A DNA stretch of 28,642 nucleotides, from contig CAKQWG010000017.1 in assembly GCA_934278005.1 (NCBI GenBank), positions 1-28,642 of the forward strand, read 5' to 3'. This stretch comes from an uncultured Pirellulaceae bacterium (GTDB lineage: Bacteria > Planctomycetota > Planctomycetia > Pirellulales > Pirellulaceae). Of the stretch, positions 1 through 11,600 are shown piece after piece; the first letter of the stretch is position 1; each line of letters starts with the position of its first letter. The notes beneath the pieces were generated by a model. It was not told the DNA's origin. It ran no database searches and was given only the letters and a program-made list of their open reading frames with translations. The translations under genes were made by a program, and so were the position numbers.

Positions 1-372
1 TTGTAGTGCGGCGACTTGTCGTAGCTTTAGCGATGGCCGGACTACACGTTTTGCGAAACGGTAAGAGCAATTGCCGGGCAGCGCTACCGCTCTTTGTAGT
101 GCTGCGACTTGTCGTAGCTTTAGCGATGGCCGGACTACACGTTTTGCTAAGCGGTAAGAGCAATTGCCGGGCAGCGCTACCGCTCTTTGTAGTGCTGCGA
201 CTTGTCGTAGCTTTAGCGATGGCTGGACTACACGTTTTGCTAAACGGTAAGAGCAACTGCCGGGCAGCGCTACCGCTCCTTGTAGTGCTGCGACTTGTTG
301 TAGCTTTAGCGATGGCCGGACTACACGTTTTGCTAAACGGTAAGAGCAATTGCCGGGCAGCGACTTGCCTGC
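1..372. repeat. Four tandem copies of a 93-bp repeat at the window edge
   Basis: Units begin at 1, 94, 187 and 280. The first three are almost identical and the fourth loses similarity after about position 362. The array may continue left of the window. Each unit holds the potential hairpin GCTGCGA-CTTG-TCGTAGC (7-bp stem with one G-U pair in units 2 and 3) and the palindromic-looking segment GCCGGGC. The period is 31 codons, so an open frame runs through the array, but this follows from the period being divisible by three and having no stop; I do not call a gene. An inverted partial copy lies at 2552-2588 and a more degenerate one at 2166-2199, so the core of the unit is a dispersed element. 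Confidence 0.9.
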
Positions 373-532
373 TACCCTGGCCAATTTACGCGTGTCTCAA
401 TCCACAGTCTATATGATATATTTCCGTTAGTTCGGCGACTGTCCGGCGCAGTGACCGTAGTTAACTGCCATCACGAGTGCGGTCGGGTAGCCGGTCAAGG
501 ACTCTAAAACACTTCCGTTCCGAAACACTTCG

Positions 533-1690
533 ATGACCTCCGCTCGCAGCGCCTACGTGCATGTACCATTCTGCCGACACCGCTGCGGTTACTGCAATTT
601 CACGCTTGTAGCCGGGCGGGACGACTTAGTGCCGGCCTATCTCGCGGCGTTGGCCCAAGAATTCGCCCAGCGACTTGGCCAGCCCCAGGTCGTCGATACG
701 ATCTTCTTGGGTGGAGGAACTCCCAGTCACCTCTCCTTGGAATCGCTGGAACAGCTCATGCAGTTGATTGCGCAGTGGCTCAGACTCGATCCGGCTGGCG
801 AATACTCATGCGAAGCCAACCCGCTGGACTGCACCGCCGAGCGACTCGCATTACTGCGCAGCTACGGTGTCAATCGCATCAGCCTGGGAGGCCAGTCGTT
901 TGACGACGACAAATTGCGACAGTTGGAACGAGATCATAGTGGCCGGCAACTCGTCGAAGCGATCGACAATTGTGCCGCCAGCTTTCCAAGAGTTTCACTC
1001 GACTTGATCTTTGCCGCGCCTGGCGAATCGCTGCTGACTTGGCAAAGCGACGTAGCCCGCGGAGTGGCCAGCCCGATCGGTCACTTGTCAACCTACGGAT
1101 TGACGATCGAACGCGGATCCGCTTTCTACGGTCGCAGCCTGCGGAACGAGCTCGATGAATCGACCGACGATGTACAACTGAAGATGTATGAACACGCGAT
1201 CGAAACCCTTACCAGCTACGGCTGGGAACACTATGAGGTCTCTAGTTTTGCATTGCCTGGTCAGCGCTGCAGGCATAACGAGGCCTATTGGCTGGGCGCA
1301 CCGTGGTGGGCATTTGGACCTGGCGCGGCTAGCTTCGAACACGCCTCCGATGAGCAGACGTTCCAGCGCCGAGTCAACCACCGCAGCACGACAACTTATC
1401 TTCGCAAGTTAACCGGTGGCGGAGATGCAGTCGCGGAGAGCGGACAGTTATCGCGTGAGGAGGTGCTCCGCGAACGCTTAGTCTTCGGCTTGCGTCGGCT
1501 TGAAGGGGTGAATCTAACCGCGCTGAGCAAATGGTGGGGCAGCCCGGTCGGCGAATTATTTGAACCGTACCTCAGTCGCTACATCGATCGTGGTTGGCTG
1601 CAGCAAAAGGACGACCAAGTCAGCCTCACTCGCGCAGGATTGGTCATCAGCGATGGCCTCTGGCCAGACTTGCTTACTCGGCGCGATTGA
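533..1690 (+). CDS. hemW: HemW-like radical SAM protein (haem chaperone family)
   Basis: A 385-residue cytoplasmic protein of the HemN/HemW radical SAM family. The N-terminus carries the [4Fe-4S]/SAM motif C14-x3-C18-x2-C21 in VPFCRHRCGYCNF. It is followed by the GGGTPS motif, the EANP segment and the SLGGQSF segment typical of the family. The HemW signature RHNEAYW near residue 250 and the C-terminal winged-helix-like HemN_C region are present. The fourth cysteine of true coproporphyrinogen dehydrogenase HemN (CxxxCxxCxC) is replaced by Phe23, which favours HemW, a haem-binding chaperone, over HemN. Length matches HemW (about 380). No clear ribosome binding site precedes the ATG. The 3' end overlaps the convergent truncated haemoglobin gene by 17 bp, an appealing haem-related pairing. 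Confidence 0.93.
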   Translation: MTSARSAYVHVPFCRHRCGYCNFTLVAGRDDLVPAYLAALAQEFAQRLGQPQVVDTIFLGGGTPSHLSLESLEQLMQLIAQWLRLDPAGEYSCEANPLDCTAERLALLRSYGVNRISLGGQSFDDDKLRQLERDHSGRQLVEAIDNCAASFPRVSLDLIFAAPGESLLTWQSDVARGVASPIGHLSTYGLTIERGSAFYGRSLRNELDESTDDVQLKMYEHAIETLTSYGWEHYEVSSFALPGQRCRHNEAYWLGAPWWAFGPGAASFEHASDEQTFQRRVNHRSTTTYLRKLTGGGDAVAESGQLSREEVLRERLVFGLRRLEGVNLTALSKWWGSPVGELFEPYLSRYIDRGWLQQKDDQVSLTRAGLVISDGLWPDLLTRRD

Positions 1691-2081
1691 TTAAAAACGT
1701 GGCCATGTGCTCAAAGAATTGCCGCAGTGTCTCAGCCGCTTCGCTGGGCAACTCGGCCTCGTCCATAGCTCGCTCCATCAGCAGTACCCAGCGATCGCGA
1801 GCGCTGCTTCCGATCGCAAAGGGGGCGTGTCGTCCGCGTAGACGTGGATGCCCACGCTGGACGATATAAGTCTGCGGACCGCCAAAGCGGTAAATCAGAA
1901 AATCTCTCAGCCGCTGCTCAGCTCCCTGCCAGTCGTCCTCAGGGTACATCGGTCCCAATAGGTCGTCCTCGGGAACTTGGCGGTAAAAGGCTGCGCACAA
2001 GCGTTCAAAGCCTTCGCTGCCAACCGCCGCATAAACTTCATGCTCTTCCAACAATCGACTCACCTCTTTTAAATGTCCCAT
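1674..2081 (-). CDS. Group II truncated haemoglobin (trHbO-like globin)
   Basis: A 135-residue soluble globin. The group II truncated haemoglobin hallmarks are visible: Tyr33 at the expected B10 position (AAFYRQ), the segment QRGHPRLRGRHAPFAIG with proximal histidine His85 before PF, and Trp98 (RDRW) at the G8 position that defines groups II/III. Such globins bind O2, NO or peroxide; their roles vary and cannot be set from sequence. The length is usual for the family. The gene runs towards hemW and their coding ends overlap by 17 bp, so the two transcripts must overlap. The upstream side is the 560-bp gene-poor spacer. No Shine-Dalgarno is evident before the ATG at 2081, which is common in this window. 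Confidence 0.92.
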   Translation of the reverse strand: MGHLKEVSRLLEEHEVYAAVGSEGFERLCAAFYRQVPEDDLLGPMYPEDDWQGAEQRLRDFLIYRFGGPQTYIVQRGHPRLRGRHAPFAIGSSARDRWVLLMERAMDEAELPSEAAETLRQFFEHMATFLINRAE

Positions 2082-2165
2082 TAACGACCGGTCGACTGCA
2101 AAAACTGTCGACTTAGAAACTGCCGCTAGATAATCCTCGGGGGTATCGCCAATGATAATAGCATT

Positions 2166-2199
2166 CGGCCATCGCCGAAAGCTACGGTCAGGTCGGAGC
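2166..2199 (-). repeat. Degenerate relative of the 93-bp edge repeat
   Basis: Read rightward, this stretch follows the reverse complement of the edge-unit core (GGCCATCGC, then AAAGCTACG, then a GTCG-AGC-like end) with several substitutions and probably a one-base insertion. It is in the same inverted orientation as the better copy at 2552-2588. Confidence 0.5.
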
Positions 2200-2369
2200 G
2201 ATTCAAGGGTCTTCTCTGCGGGCCTCTGCGTTGCAAATTAGCCCAACTGAAACGCACGTTTAGAAAAACGTTTGCACCCTCGGCAATGTATCCCTGACGC
2301 TGCGGAAAATCGCAGCTGGGAAATTTGTCTGACCGTTTGATATTCTCTACGGTCGAGCGCCTGCGAATT

Positions 2370-2485
2370 GTTTAACACCGAGCCGCAGCAGGCCGCAGAT
2401 GCACACGTCAACTGGCCCAACGCACGAGGCTTTGTTGCACCACATCGCCGACCAATTCGACAATTGCGGCTTGCGCAGGCGACGG
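2370..2485. repeat. Copy A of a 116-bp dispersed intergenic repeat
   Basis: It starts at GTTTAAC and ends at GCAGGCGACGG. It aligns without a net gap to 15155-15270 and 15411-15526, with about 95 of 116 positions identical by hand count. Like the other copies, it lies between two leftward-transcribed genes, downstream of one of them. Minus-strand reading of all copies keeps one frame open with conserved residues (GAT-x-PRA ... AACCGS-x-LN), so a very short or relic coding sequence is possible but unproven. Confidence 0.85.
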
Positions 2486-2551
2486 CTCGCGCTGTGCAGA
2501 GCGCAGCCCGTAAAGCTTCTTACCCTATGGCGTTTCTGACAGTCGAGCGTC

Positions 2552-2588
2552 CGCTAAAGCTACGACAAGTCGCAGCACTACAAGGAGC
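2552..2588 (-). repeat. Inverted 37-bp copy of the 93-bp repeat core
   Basis: From CGCTAAAGC to ACAAGGAGC, this is the reverse complement of the hairpin-containing part of the edge units, with one mismatch to unit 4. It includes the hairpin GCTACGA-CAAG-TCGCAGC. It sits 53 bp beyond the stop of the arylsulfotransferase-like gene, so it could form part of that transcript's 3' end. Confidence 0.8.
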
Positions 2589-2641
2589 TCTCGCGCAAAT
2601 CAAAAACTATCCGAACCGTCAAACACTCGGCTGGCACAAAG

Positions 2642-4594
<1,953 letters not shown>

Positions 4595-4597
4595 AAG

Positions 4598-5980
4598 TCA
4601 CGCTTCCTTCGAGCGGCGGTACTGCTCGCGAAAACTCTGCTTAGGGGCAACCGGCAATTCGCGTTGCCGGGCCCAGGTATTCAAGCGATTGTGCGTCAAC
4701 CAACGCGGCAGTACGCGCAGACTGGTCCTAGCCACCCAACCGGCCGAGCGATACAGCCAGGGCGTGCCCAACACGATGCGAGCGAACTTCATCGACACTC
4801 GTTTCTCTAGGGGAATCAACTTGCGCTCAGCTAACTCGCCACGCCAAGCTAACAATTGATGGTGCAGCGGTATCTTCACCGGACAGACATCCGTACATGA
4901 GCCGCACAGCGTGCAGGCATAGGGCAGCGACGCGTGACCAGCGGCATCGTGCGCAGGACCCAACACGCTCCCAATCGGACCAGGAATAGTAGCCGAGTAA
5001 CTGTGACCGCCGCTGCGGCGATAGACCGGACAAGTGTTCATGCATGCCCCACAGCGAATGCACTGCAATGCCTCTCGATAAGCGGGCTGTGCTCGAATGT
5101 CTGAACGTCCGTTGTCAACGATGACGATGTGCATCTGGCCACCGGGGCGCGGGCCATGGAAGTGTGACGTGTAAGCCGTGATGGGCTGGCCGGTCGCGCT
5201 CCGCGCCAATAACCGAATGAACACAGCCAAATCCTCCACCCGCGGAATGAGCTTTTCCATCCCCATGCAGGCGATGTGCAGTGGCGGCAGCGACACGCCC
5301 AGATCCGCATTGCCTTCGTTGGTGCACACCACTACTCCCCCCGACTCGGCAATTGCAAAATTGACTCCCGTGATCCCCGCCTGAGCCTTCAAGAACCGCT
5401 GCCTGAGCTCGCCGCGGGCGGCCCGAGCCAAGAATTTGGGATCGGAGTTACCCTGCGGAGTGCCGATCTTCTCATGGAACGTTTGACTAACCTCCTCTTT
5501 GCGAAGGTGGATGGCCGGCAACACAATATGGCTGGGCGTCTCTCCTCGCAGCTGCACGATCCATTCTCCTAGGTCCGTATCGACGACCTCGATTCCCTGG
5601 GCTTCGAGATACGGATTGAGGTGGCACTCCTCGGTCAGCATCGACTTGCTTTTAACGACTCTCTGCACTCCGTTGGCTTGCAGGATTTCGTGAACAATCC
5701 GATTGTGCTCGGCGGCGTCGCGAGCCCAATGGACAGTGGCTCCCATGCGCGTGGCATTTTGTTCGAACAGCTCCAGGTAGTGCGGCAAGTCGGAAAGCGT
5801 ATGAGCTTTAACTTGCCCAGCCAATTGCCGCAATCGCTCCCACTCCGGCAGACTATGAGCCATGCGATCGCGCTTCTGCCGTACAAACCACAAGGCGCCA
5901 TCGTGCCAGTGGGCCCGCTGCTGATCAGCAGTGAAACGATTAGCCAGCGTGGCGTGGTCGGGATGCGCTAAGGCGGACAT
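4598..5980 (-). CDS. lutB: LutB-like iron-sulfur protein (L-lactate oxidation)
   Basis: A 460-residue cytoplasmic protein of the LutB/YkgF family. The LUD domain spans about residues 60-295, with SKSMLTEE, ESGGVVVCTNEGN and GPRPGGQMHIV. A ferredoxin-like domain has two [4Fe-4S] motifs: C307-x2-C310-x2-C313-x3-C317P and C356-x2-C359-x2-C362-x3-C366P. LutB normally works with LutA and LutC to oxidise L-lactate to pyruvate. Neither lutA nor lutC is adjacent: the upstream neighbour is divergent and the downstream gene encodes the arylsulfotransferase-like protein. It is thus an orphan here, and its partners must be elsewhere if it acts in lactate use. Length is normal and all eight cluster cysteines are present. 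Confidence 0.92.
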   Translation of the reverse strand: MSALAHPDHATLANRFTADQQRAHWHDGALWFVRQKRDRMAHSLPEWERLRQLAGQVKAHTLSDLPHYLELFEQNATRMGATVHWARDAAEHNRIVHEILQANGVQRVVKSKSMLTEECHLNPYLEAQGIEVVDTDLGEWIVQLRGETPSHIVLPAIHLRKEEVSQTFHEKIGTPQGNSDPKFLARAARGELRQRFLKAQAGITGVNFAIAESGGVVVCTNEGNADLGVSLPPLHIACMGMEKLIPRVEDLAVFIRLLARSATGQPITAYTSHFHGPRPGGQMHIVIVDNGRSDIRAQPAYREALQCIRCGACMNTCPVYRRSGGHSYSATIPGPIGSVLGPAHDAAGHASLPYACTLCGSCTDVCPVKIPLHHQLLAWRGELAERKLIPLEKRVSMKFARIVLGTPWLYRSAGWVARTSLRVLPRWLTHNRLNTWARQRELPVAPKQSFREQYRRSKEA

Positions 5981-6016
5981 GGTCTATCGATCCGTAAAAG
6001 TGGGGAATGCAGAGCT

Positions 6017-6049
6017 GTACATTGTACTGATTCTGGCCTTTCTCAGTAA
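6017..6049 (-). promoter_or_regulatory. Candidate lutB promoter with overlapping palindrome
   Basis: On the minus strand TTACTG (6044-6049) and TACAAT (6021-6026) are separated by 17 bp and lie about 40 bp before the lutB start. The palindrome GTAC-ATT-GTAC (6017-6027) overlaps the -10 element and could be an operator. This is pattern reading only; planctomycete promoters are poorly characterised. Confidence 0.3.
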
Positions 6050-6201
6050 CACTTAGCCTCCCAAGAGATCTTCGCCAAAGTGCTAATTCTGCTATACTTT
6101 CGCGCCATAGCAATGCGAAGCTCTTACTTTCAGGCAGTCTCACAGTTGCCATGATTTGTCCTTTTTAGATGCACTAGCGTGCACTTGCGAGTCCCCCACC
6201 G

Positions 6202-7128
6202 ATGGCCCTCCGCACTTTCCACGGCATTATTCCTCCCATGGTCACCCCGTTGAGCGAGCGCGACGCGCTCGATATCGACGGGACGCAGCGATTGGTCGAG
6301 CATCTCATAGGCGGTGGCGTGCATGGAATCTTTATCTTAGGCACTACCGGCGAAGCGCCTAGTTTGAGCTACCGCCTGCGCCGCGAGCTGATCGACCGCG
6401 TCTGCCAACTGGTCAGCGGCCGCGTGCCTGTGCTGGTAGGTATTACCGACACATCGTTTGTCGAATCGGTCAATCTGGCTCGGCATGCCGCCGATGCAGG
6501 AGCGACCGCGGTGGTCCTTTCAACCCCCTACTATTTCCCGGCCGGACAGACCGAATTAGCCAGCTACGTTCGCAACTTGGTTCCCGAACTTCCGCTGCCA
6601 CTAATGCTATACAACATGCCCAGCCTGACTAAGGTCTGGTTCGACGTTGAGACGCTGCAGCAATTAGCGCAGATCGATCAAATCGTAGGGATCAAAGACA
6701 GCAGTGATGACATGGATTACTTCGAGCGGCTGATGAGCCTGCGCGGGCTGCGTCCGGATTGGTCCATTCTGCTGGGGCCTGAATCCAAGATCGGCCAAGC
6801 GATGACTCTAGGCGGCGACGGGGCCGTAACCGGAGGAGCCAATGTGTTTCCGACGTTGTTCGTCGAGTGCTACCAAGCCGCCAGTGCAGGCGACACCGAG
6901 CGAGTGAATCAACTGAATCAAATCATCCATGAGTTCCAAGGCATCTACGAAATCGGCAAATACGCTTCGCGCTATATCAAAGCGACTAAATGCGCGCTTT
7001 CGTTACAGGGCATCTGCGATGACTTTCTGGCTGAACCGTTCAATCGCTTTCACGCTCCCGAGCGCGTACGCGTGCAGGCCATCATCCAAGCTATTGAAGG
7101 CCGTGTGCCTAAGATGAAGCTGGTTTGA
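6202..7128 (+). CDS. DapA/NanA-superfamily aldolase or lyase
   Basis: A 308-residue cytoplasmic (beta/alpha)8 enzyme of the dihydrodipicolinate synthase / N-acetylneuraminate lyase superfamily. The superfamily GTTGE motif is at 47-51, the catalytic Tyr137 in LMLYNMPS, and the Schiff-base Lys165 in IVGIKDSS. The length and start ([11 protein letters not shown]) fit the family. These enzymes condense or cleave pyruvate-containing substrates (dihydrodipicolinate, sialic acid, keto-deoxy sugar acids and others); the residues I can read do not fix the substrate, so I withhold the name dapA. The following MFS transporter, 88 bp downstream or more, suggests uptake and breakdown of a small sugar acid or similar. 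A TATACT at 6093-6098 might be part of its promoter. Confidence 0.88.
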   Translation: MALRTFHGIIPPMVTPLSERDALDIDGTQRLVEHLIGGGVHGIFILGTTGEAPSLSYRLRRELIDRVCQLVSGRVPVLVGITDTSFVESVNLARHAADAGATAVVLSTPYYFPAGQTELASYVRNLVPELPLPLMLYNMPSLTKVWFDVETLQQLAQIDQIVGIKDSSDDMDYFERLMSLRGLRPDWSILLGPESKIGQAMTLGGDGAVTGGANVFPTLFVECYQAASAGDTERVNQLNQIIHEFQGIYEIGKYASRYIKATKCALSLQGICDDFLAEPFNRFHAPERVRVQAIIQAIEGRVPKMKLV

Positions 7129-7216
7129 GTTGGTCATCGACGTCTCCAGTGATCCGTTCGGCTGAAATCGCCAAGGCGCCGCGACGCCAGCCGCGCCGCC
7201 AGCCGTAACACCAGCC

Positions 7217-8494
7217 GTGACGCAGTCGCAAGCCGTTGCCACGGCCGCAATGGACAATCTTCAAACCCACACTGCTATACCCATGTCACTCTCCAGCAAA
7301 CTCCTCACCGCTGGTGCTTTCTTTTCGTTTTTTGCGTTTGGCTTTGTTGACAACCTCAAAGGCCCACTGCTGCCTGAAATACTCCGCACCGAGGGCATGA
7401 GCTATGCGCAAGGTGGCACATTCTTTCTGGCAGCTTATGTCGGGTTTATAATCGCCACGCTGACGACCGGCGTGCTGGCCGACATGCTCAGCAATCGCCT
7501 CGTGCTGTTGCTCTCGGCCGTCTGCTTAATCATCGGTGCCGGCGGACTGAATGTGGCCACGTCGCTGCTGATGCTGAATTTATCTATGGCGATCATTGGA
7601 CTGGGGCTAGGTGGAATCGAGGTCGGTGCCAATAGCCTGATGGTCGAACTGCACAGCCTGCATAGAGCGCGCTATCTCAACCTGCTCGGAACCTTCCATG
7701 GAGTCGGCGCATTGACCGTACCGCTGGTAGCCGCCTGGTTGATCGCCGTGCCCCTGAGGTGGCAGCAGATCTTTCTTAGCACAGCTCTGCTGGCGCTTCC
7801 GCTACTGGCTGTATTTGGACTGACCCGCACTCCGGCCGCAGCTAGCCCAGCCACAGCCGCTGCCAGCCTGACTCCAGCCGGCCCAGCCCGTCGCTGGAGC
7901 TGGAGTGAAACGCTCCGCATCGGGTTCACTTGGCGCATGGGTTGGTTCTATCTGTTGATCTGCAGCTACGTAGCCGCAGAGCTAGGCCTGGCCGCTTGGA
8001 TGGTGGAATACTTGCAAGAGGAGCAGCACGTCGGCATCACACTCAGTTCGCTATACTTATCCAGCTTCTTTGGACTCATCATCCTGGGCCGGTTTTTTGG
8101 CAGCTGGTGGGTCGAGCGCATCGGCTACTTGCGGATGATCGCCTATGCGATGTGCGGCACGTTTATCTGCCTGGTGGGTGGCATTTTTGGCCCCGACGGT
8201 GGCTGGACCTGGATGTTGCCACTGTCCGGCATATTCATGTCGATCGTATTTCCCACAGTAGCGGCCGCCGTCGCTGCCGCGCATCCGACCAACGTAGGCT
8301 CAATCTTTGGACTGTTATTTACATTTGGCGGTGTCGGTGGAGCGCTCGGACCATGGGTCATCGGGCTCGTCAGCCACGCTTATGGGCTGAGCTGGGGATT
8401 GGCGGCAACACTCGGCTTCTGCGCCATTGCCATCGTAGCCCTGAGTGTGCTCTCGCGCCCGCAACCAGTCCCACGCGATATCGCCGCGATCTAG
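7217..8494 (+). CDS. MFS transporter, substrate unknown
   Basis: A polytopic membrane protein of up to 425 residues with about 12 predicted hydrophobic segments. There is a central soluble loop near residue 210, rich in Ala/Pro/Thr. The first membrane segment follows SLSSKLLTAGAFFSFFAFG, and GVLADMLSNR is a recognisable version of the MFS loop 2-3 motif. The start is uncertain: the frame opens with GTG at 7217, but ATG codons at 7250 and 7283 are equally possible, and 7283 gives the short N-terminus usual for MFS proteins. The DNA just upstream (7165-7220) is a Cys/Gly-codon-rich GCC-AGCC repeat that may have lengthened the frame. It follows the DapA-like gene on the same strand and may share its transcript. 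No substrate can be named. Confidence 0.85.
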   Translation: MTQSQAVATAAMDNLQTHTAIPMSLSSKLLTAGAFFSFFAFGFVDNLKGPLLPEILRTEGMSYAQGGTFFLAAYVGFIIATLTTGVLADMLSNRLVLLLSAVCLIIGAGGLNVATSLLMLNLSMAIIGLGLGGIEVGANSLMVELHSLHRARYLNLLGTFHGVGALTVPLVAAWLIAVPLRWQQIFLSTALLALPLLAVFGLTRTPAAASPATAAASLTPAGPARRWSWSETLRIGFTWRMGWFYLLICSYVAAELGLAAWMVEYLQEEQHVGITLSSLYLSSFFGLIILGRFFGSWWVERIGYLRMIAYAMCGTFICLVGGIFGPDGGWTWMLPLSGIFMSIVFPTVAAAVAAAHPTNVGSIFGLLFTFGGVGGALGPWVIGLVSHAYGLSWGLAATLGFCAIAIVALSVLSRPQPVPRDIAAI

Positions 8495-8599
8495 CGCTGC
8501 GCCCAAGCTGCGATTAGCCAGGCAGCTGGTAAGCGGCCCACCTACAATACACAGCGCTGCAACTCAAGCTAACAGCCGCCGAAGGAAGCAGCCGCCGAT

Positions 8600-8632
8600 G
8601 CTGGTAGCCTCCAGCTCCGCAGGGCTACCAGC
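8600..8632. terminator. Ten-bp hairpin between convergent MFS and carB genes
   Basis: GCTGGTAGCC (8600-8609) and GGCTACCAGC (8623-8632) form a perfect 10-bp stem around a 13-base loop. It lies between the ends of two convergent genes, so it could serve both transcripts. No T tract follows on either strand, so an intrinsic terminator is not proven. Confidence 0.5.
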
Positions 8633-8662
8633 GACAGGCTGAGAGAGGCCTCAGGCTTGCGC

Positions 8663-11600
8663 TTACAAGAAGCGATCCTGCAAGGCTTCAACGGTGAGCT
8701 CCTGTGTGAGCAGAGCCTGCATGGCTCGCACGGCTGCTGAGGCGGCTGCCATGGTAGTGATGCACGGCACCCCGTTTTGTACGGCCGCTGCACGAATTCT
8801 ACCTTCATCGGTCCGCGCACCCTTGCCACTGGGCGTATTGATTATCAGCGATACCTCGCCATTTTTCAAATAGTCGATCAAGTTCGGCGAACCCTCGGCA
8901 ATCTTCTTAACGCTCGTTACCGGAATCCCGGCCGCCTCCACTGCGCGAGCCGTACCGGCCGTGGCCAGCAGCGTGAAGCCCAGCTCATGCAGCTGAGTCG
9001 CCAACTCGGGGATGCCATCCTTATGCCGCGAGTTGATGCTCACAAAGATGTTTCCACTGGTCGGCAATACGACGCCAGCGGCCAACTGACTCTTGGCAAA
9101 GGCGATGGGGAACGTCTCGCTGATGCCCATTACTTCGCCCGTACTGCGCATCTCCGGACCGAGCACGATATCGACTCCCGCAAACTTGCGAAACGGGAAG
9201 ACGCTCTCCTTGACCGATACGCGCTTCGGAATGGGCTCTTCGGTAATGCCCAATTCGCGAAGCGTCATGCCCGCCATGACTTTGGCTGCCAACTTGGCCA
9301 CGGGCACGCCGGTCGCCTTAGCCACAAAGGGAACAGTACGACTGGCGCGAGGATTAACCTCAAGCACATACACGTTGGTCTGGCCATCCTCGGACTTGAC
9401 AGCATACTGGACGTTCATCAGCCCGACGACTTGCAGTCGCTTGGCCATGGCGCTAGTCGCCTCGCGAATTTCCTGCAGAACTTCTTGAGGCAAGGTGTAA
9501 GGCGGAATCACGCAGGCCGAGTCTCCGGAATGCACGCCGGCTTCCTCGATGTGCTCCATAATGCCCACGACTACCACATCCTGGCCATCGCTGAGTGCAT
9601 CGACGTCGACTTCGATGGCATCTTCCAAAAAGCGGTCGATCAAGACTGGTTGTCCCTCGGCCACGATGAAGGCTTCGGCCACATAGCGTTCGAACTGCAC
9701 GTGGTCATAGCAAATCTCCATGGCTCGCCCGCCTAGCACAAAGCTAGGACGGACCAGCGACGGAAAGCCGACGTTCTTGGCTTCAGCTCTGGCCTGGGCC
9801 ATGGTCCGCGCGATAGCGTTGGCCGGCTGCTTTAGCTTCAATGAGTGCAACAGCTTCTGAAACTTCTCGCGATCCTCGGTGGCCTCAATCGTATCGACGG
9901 TCGTTCCGATGATCGGCACACCAGCCGTAGCCAGTGCGCGCGCCAAGTTCAAGGGCGTTTGACCACCGAACTGAACGATTACACCGTCGGGCTGCACGCG
10001 ATCGCAGATGTTCAGCACATCCTCGATGGTCAGCGGTTCAAAGAACAAAATATCGCTGGTATCGTAGTCAGTGCTGACCGTCTCAGGATTGCTGTTGACC
10101 ATGATCGATTCGATCCCCATTTCGCGCAACGCGAAACTGGCATGGCAACAACAGTAATCGAACTCAATCCCCTGACCGATGCGGTTTGGACCGCCGCCGA
10201 GGATCATGATTCGCTTCACACCCGGCTTGCGCGCGGGAGTTTCGTCTTCATCTTCGTAGGTGCTGTAGTAGTACGGTGTGTAGGCCTCGAACTCGGCCGC
10301 ACAGGTATCGACGGACTTAAAGGTCGATACCACGCCGCGCGCCTTGCGCCAAGCGCGCACCTCCATCTCGTCGCTGCCCAACAGCTTGGCGAGCTGCCGG
10401 TCGGAGTAACCGCACTGCTTTGCCAACCGCAGTTCCTCATCGGGCAGATTCTCCAGTGACCCAAAATCCTCAAGCCGTTGCTCCATATCCACCAGCTCGG
10501 ACAGATGGTCTAGGAACCAGCGATCGATGTGGGTCATCTGATAGATCTCTTCCACGCTCATGCCGATCTTCAGCGCGTACCGCAGGTGCCACACGCGATC
10601 GGGATTGGGACGCGAGAGCTTGCTGCGAATTTCATCTTCGTCGGGAAAGAAATCGGTTCCCCACAGGTCTTTGTTATCGCAACCAAAGCCAAAGGCCCCC
10701 ACTTCCAAGCCGCGCAGCGCCTTTTGGAAAGACTCTTTAAACGTTCGCCCAATAGCCATCGTCTCGCCGACGCTCTTCATCTGCGTCATCAAGGTCGTAT
10801 CGGCTTCTGGGAATTTTTCAAATGCAAAGCGAGGAATCTTAGTGACGACATAGTCGATCGTTGGCTCGAAGCAAGCCTTGGTCTTTTGAGTGATGTCGTT
10901 GGGCAGTTCCCACAAGCGGTAGCCCACCGCCAGCTTAGCCGCGATCTTGGCAATCGGAAAACCCGTCGCCTTGCTAGCCAGCGCACTGGAGCGACTGACC
11001 CGCGGATTCATCTCAATAACGATCATCCGCCCGGTTTCGGGGTGGATGGCGAACTGAATATTGGAGCCACCCGTCTCCACGCCAATCTCACGCATGACTG
11101 CCAACGAGGCATTGCGCATCCGCTGGTATTCTTTGTCAGTCATTGTCTGGGCTGGAGCGACCGTAATGGAATCGCCAGTGTGCACCCCCATCGGATCGAA
11201 GTTCTCGATGGAGCAGATGACCACGACGTTGTCATCCAGGTCGCGCATGACCTCCATCTCGTACTCTTTCCACCCAATGATCGACTCTTCCAGCAGGACT
11301 TCGTTCACGGGAGACTGGACCAGTCCATTGCGGACCAAAGCTTCGAAGTCATCGCGGTTGTAGGCGATGGCTGAACCGCTGCCACCCATGGTAAAACTCG
11401 GCCGGACCACGCAGGGCAGCCCTACATCGCCCAACACGCGGCGAGCTTCATCGAGCGTCGAGATCACCTCTCCACGGCAGACCTCCAAACCGATCTTCTC
11501 CATGGCCTCTTTGAACTGATCGCGCTCCTCTGCCTTGGCAATCACCGAGGGGATAGCCCCAATCATCTCGACCGAGTACTTTTCCAGCACGCCGTGTTTG

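Larger units (their letters stand above)
2082..2641. other. Gene-poor 560-bp spacer with dispersed repeats
   Basis: No convincing gene lies here. From left to right it holds a degenerate relative of the edge repeat (2166-2199), one copy of a 116-bp intergenic repeat (2370-2485), and a near-exact inverted piece of the 93-bp edge unit (2552-2588). A small hairpin-like CGTTT-AGAA-AAACG lies near 2268. It contains the 5' region of the truncated haemoglobin gene and the 3' region of the arylsulfotransferase-like gene, both transcribed leftward. Open frames crossing it have no family signature. Confidence 0.6.

Noticed and set aside
1..372. Possible CRISPR array
   Set aside because: The whole 93-bp unit is repeated with no unique spacers, and no cas gene is near.
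6..416. Open frame through the 93-bp tandem array (31-residue repeats)
   Set aside because: The frame follows from a period divisible by three. There is no ribosome binding site or family motif, and the same core also appears inverted in other noncoding DNA.
6202..7128. Calling the aldolase dapA
   Set aside because: Superfamily residues are shared by many lyases and the neighbouring transporter suggests catabolism.
7930..8517. 195-residue plus-strand frame
   Set aside because: It is a shifted reading of the MFS transporter gene, with no membrane-protein or other domain pattern of its own.
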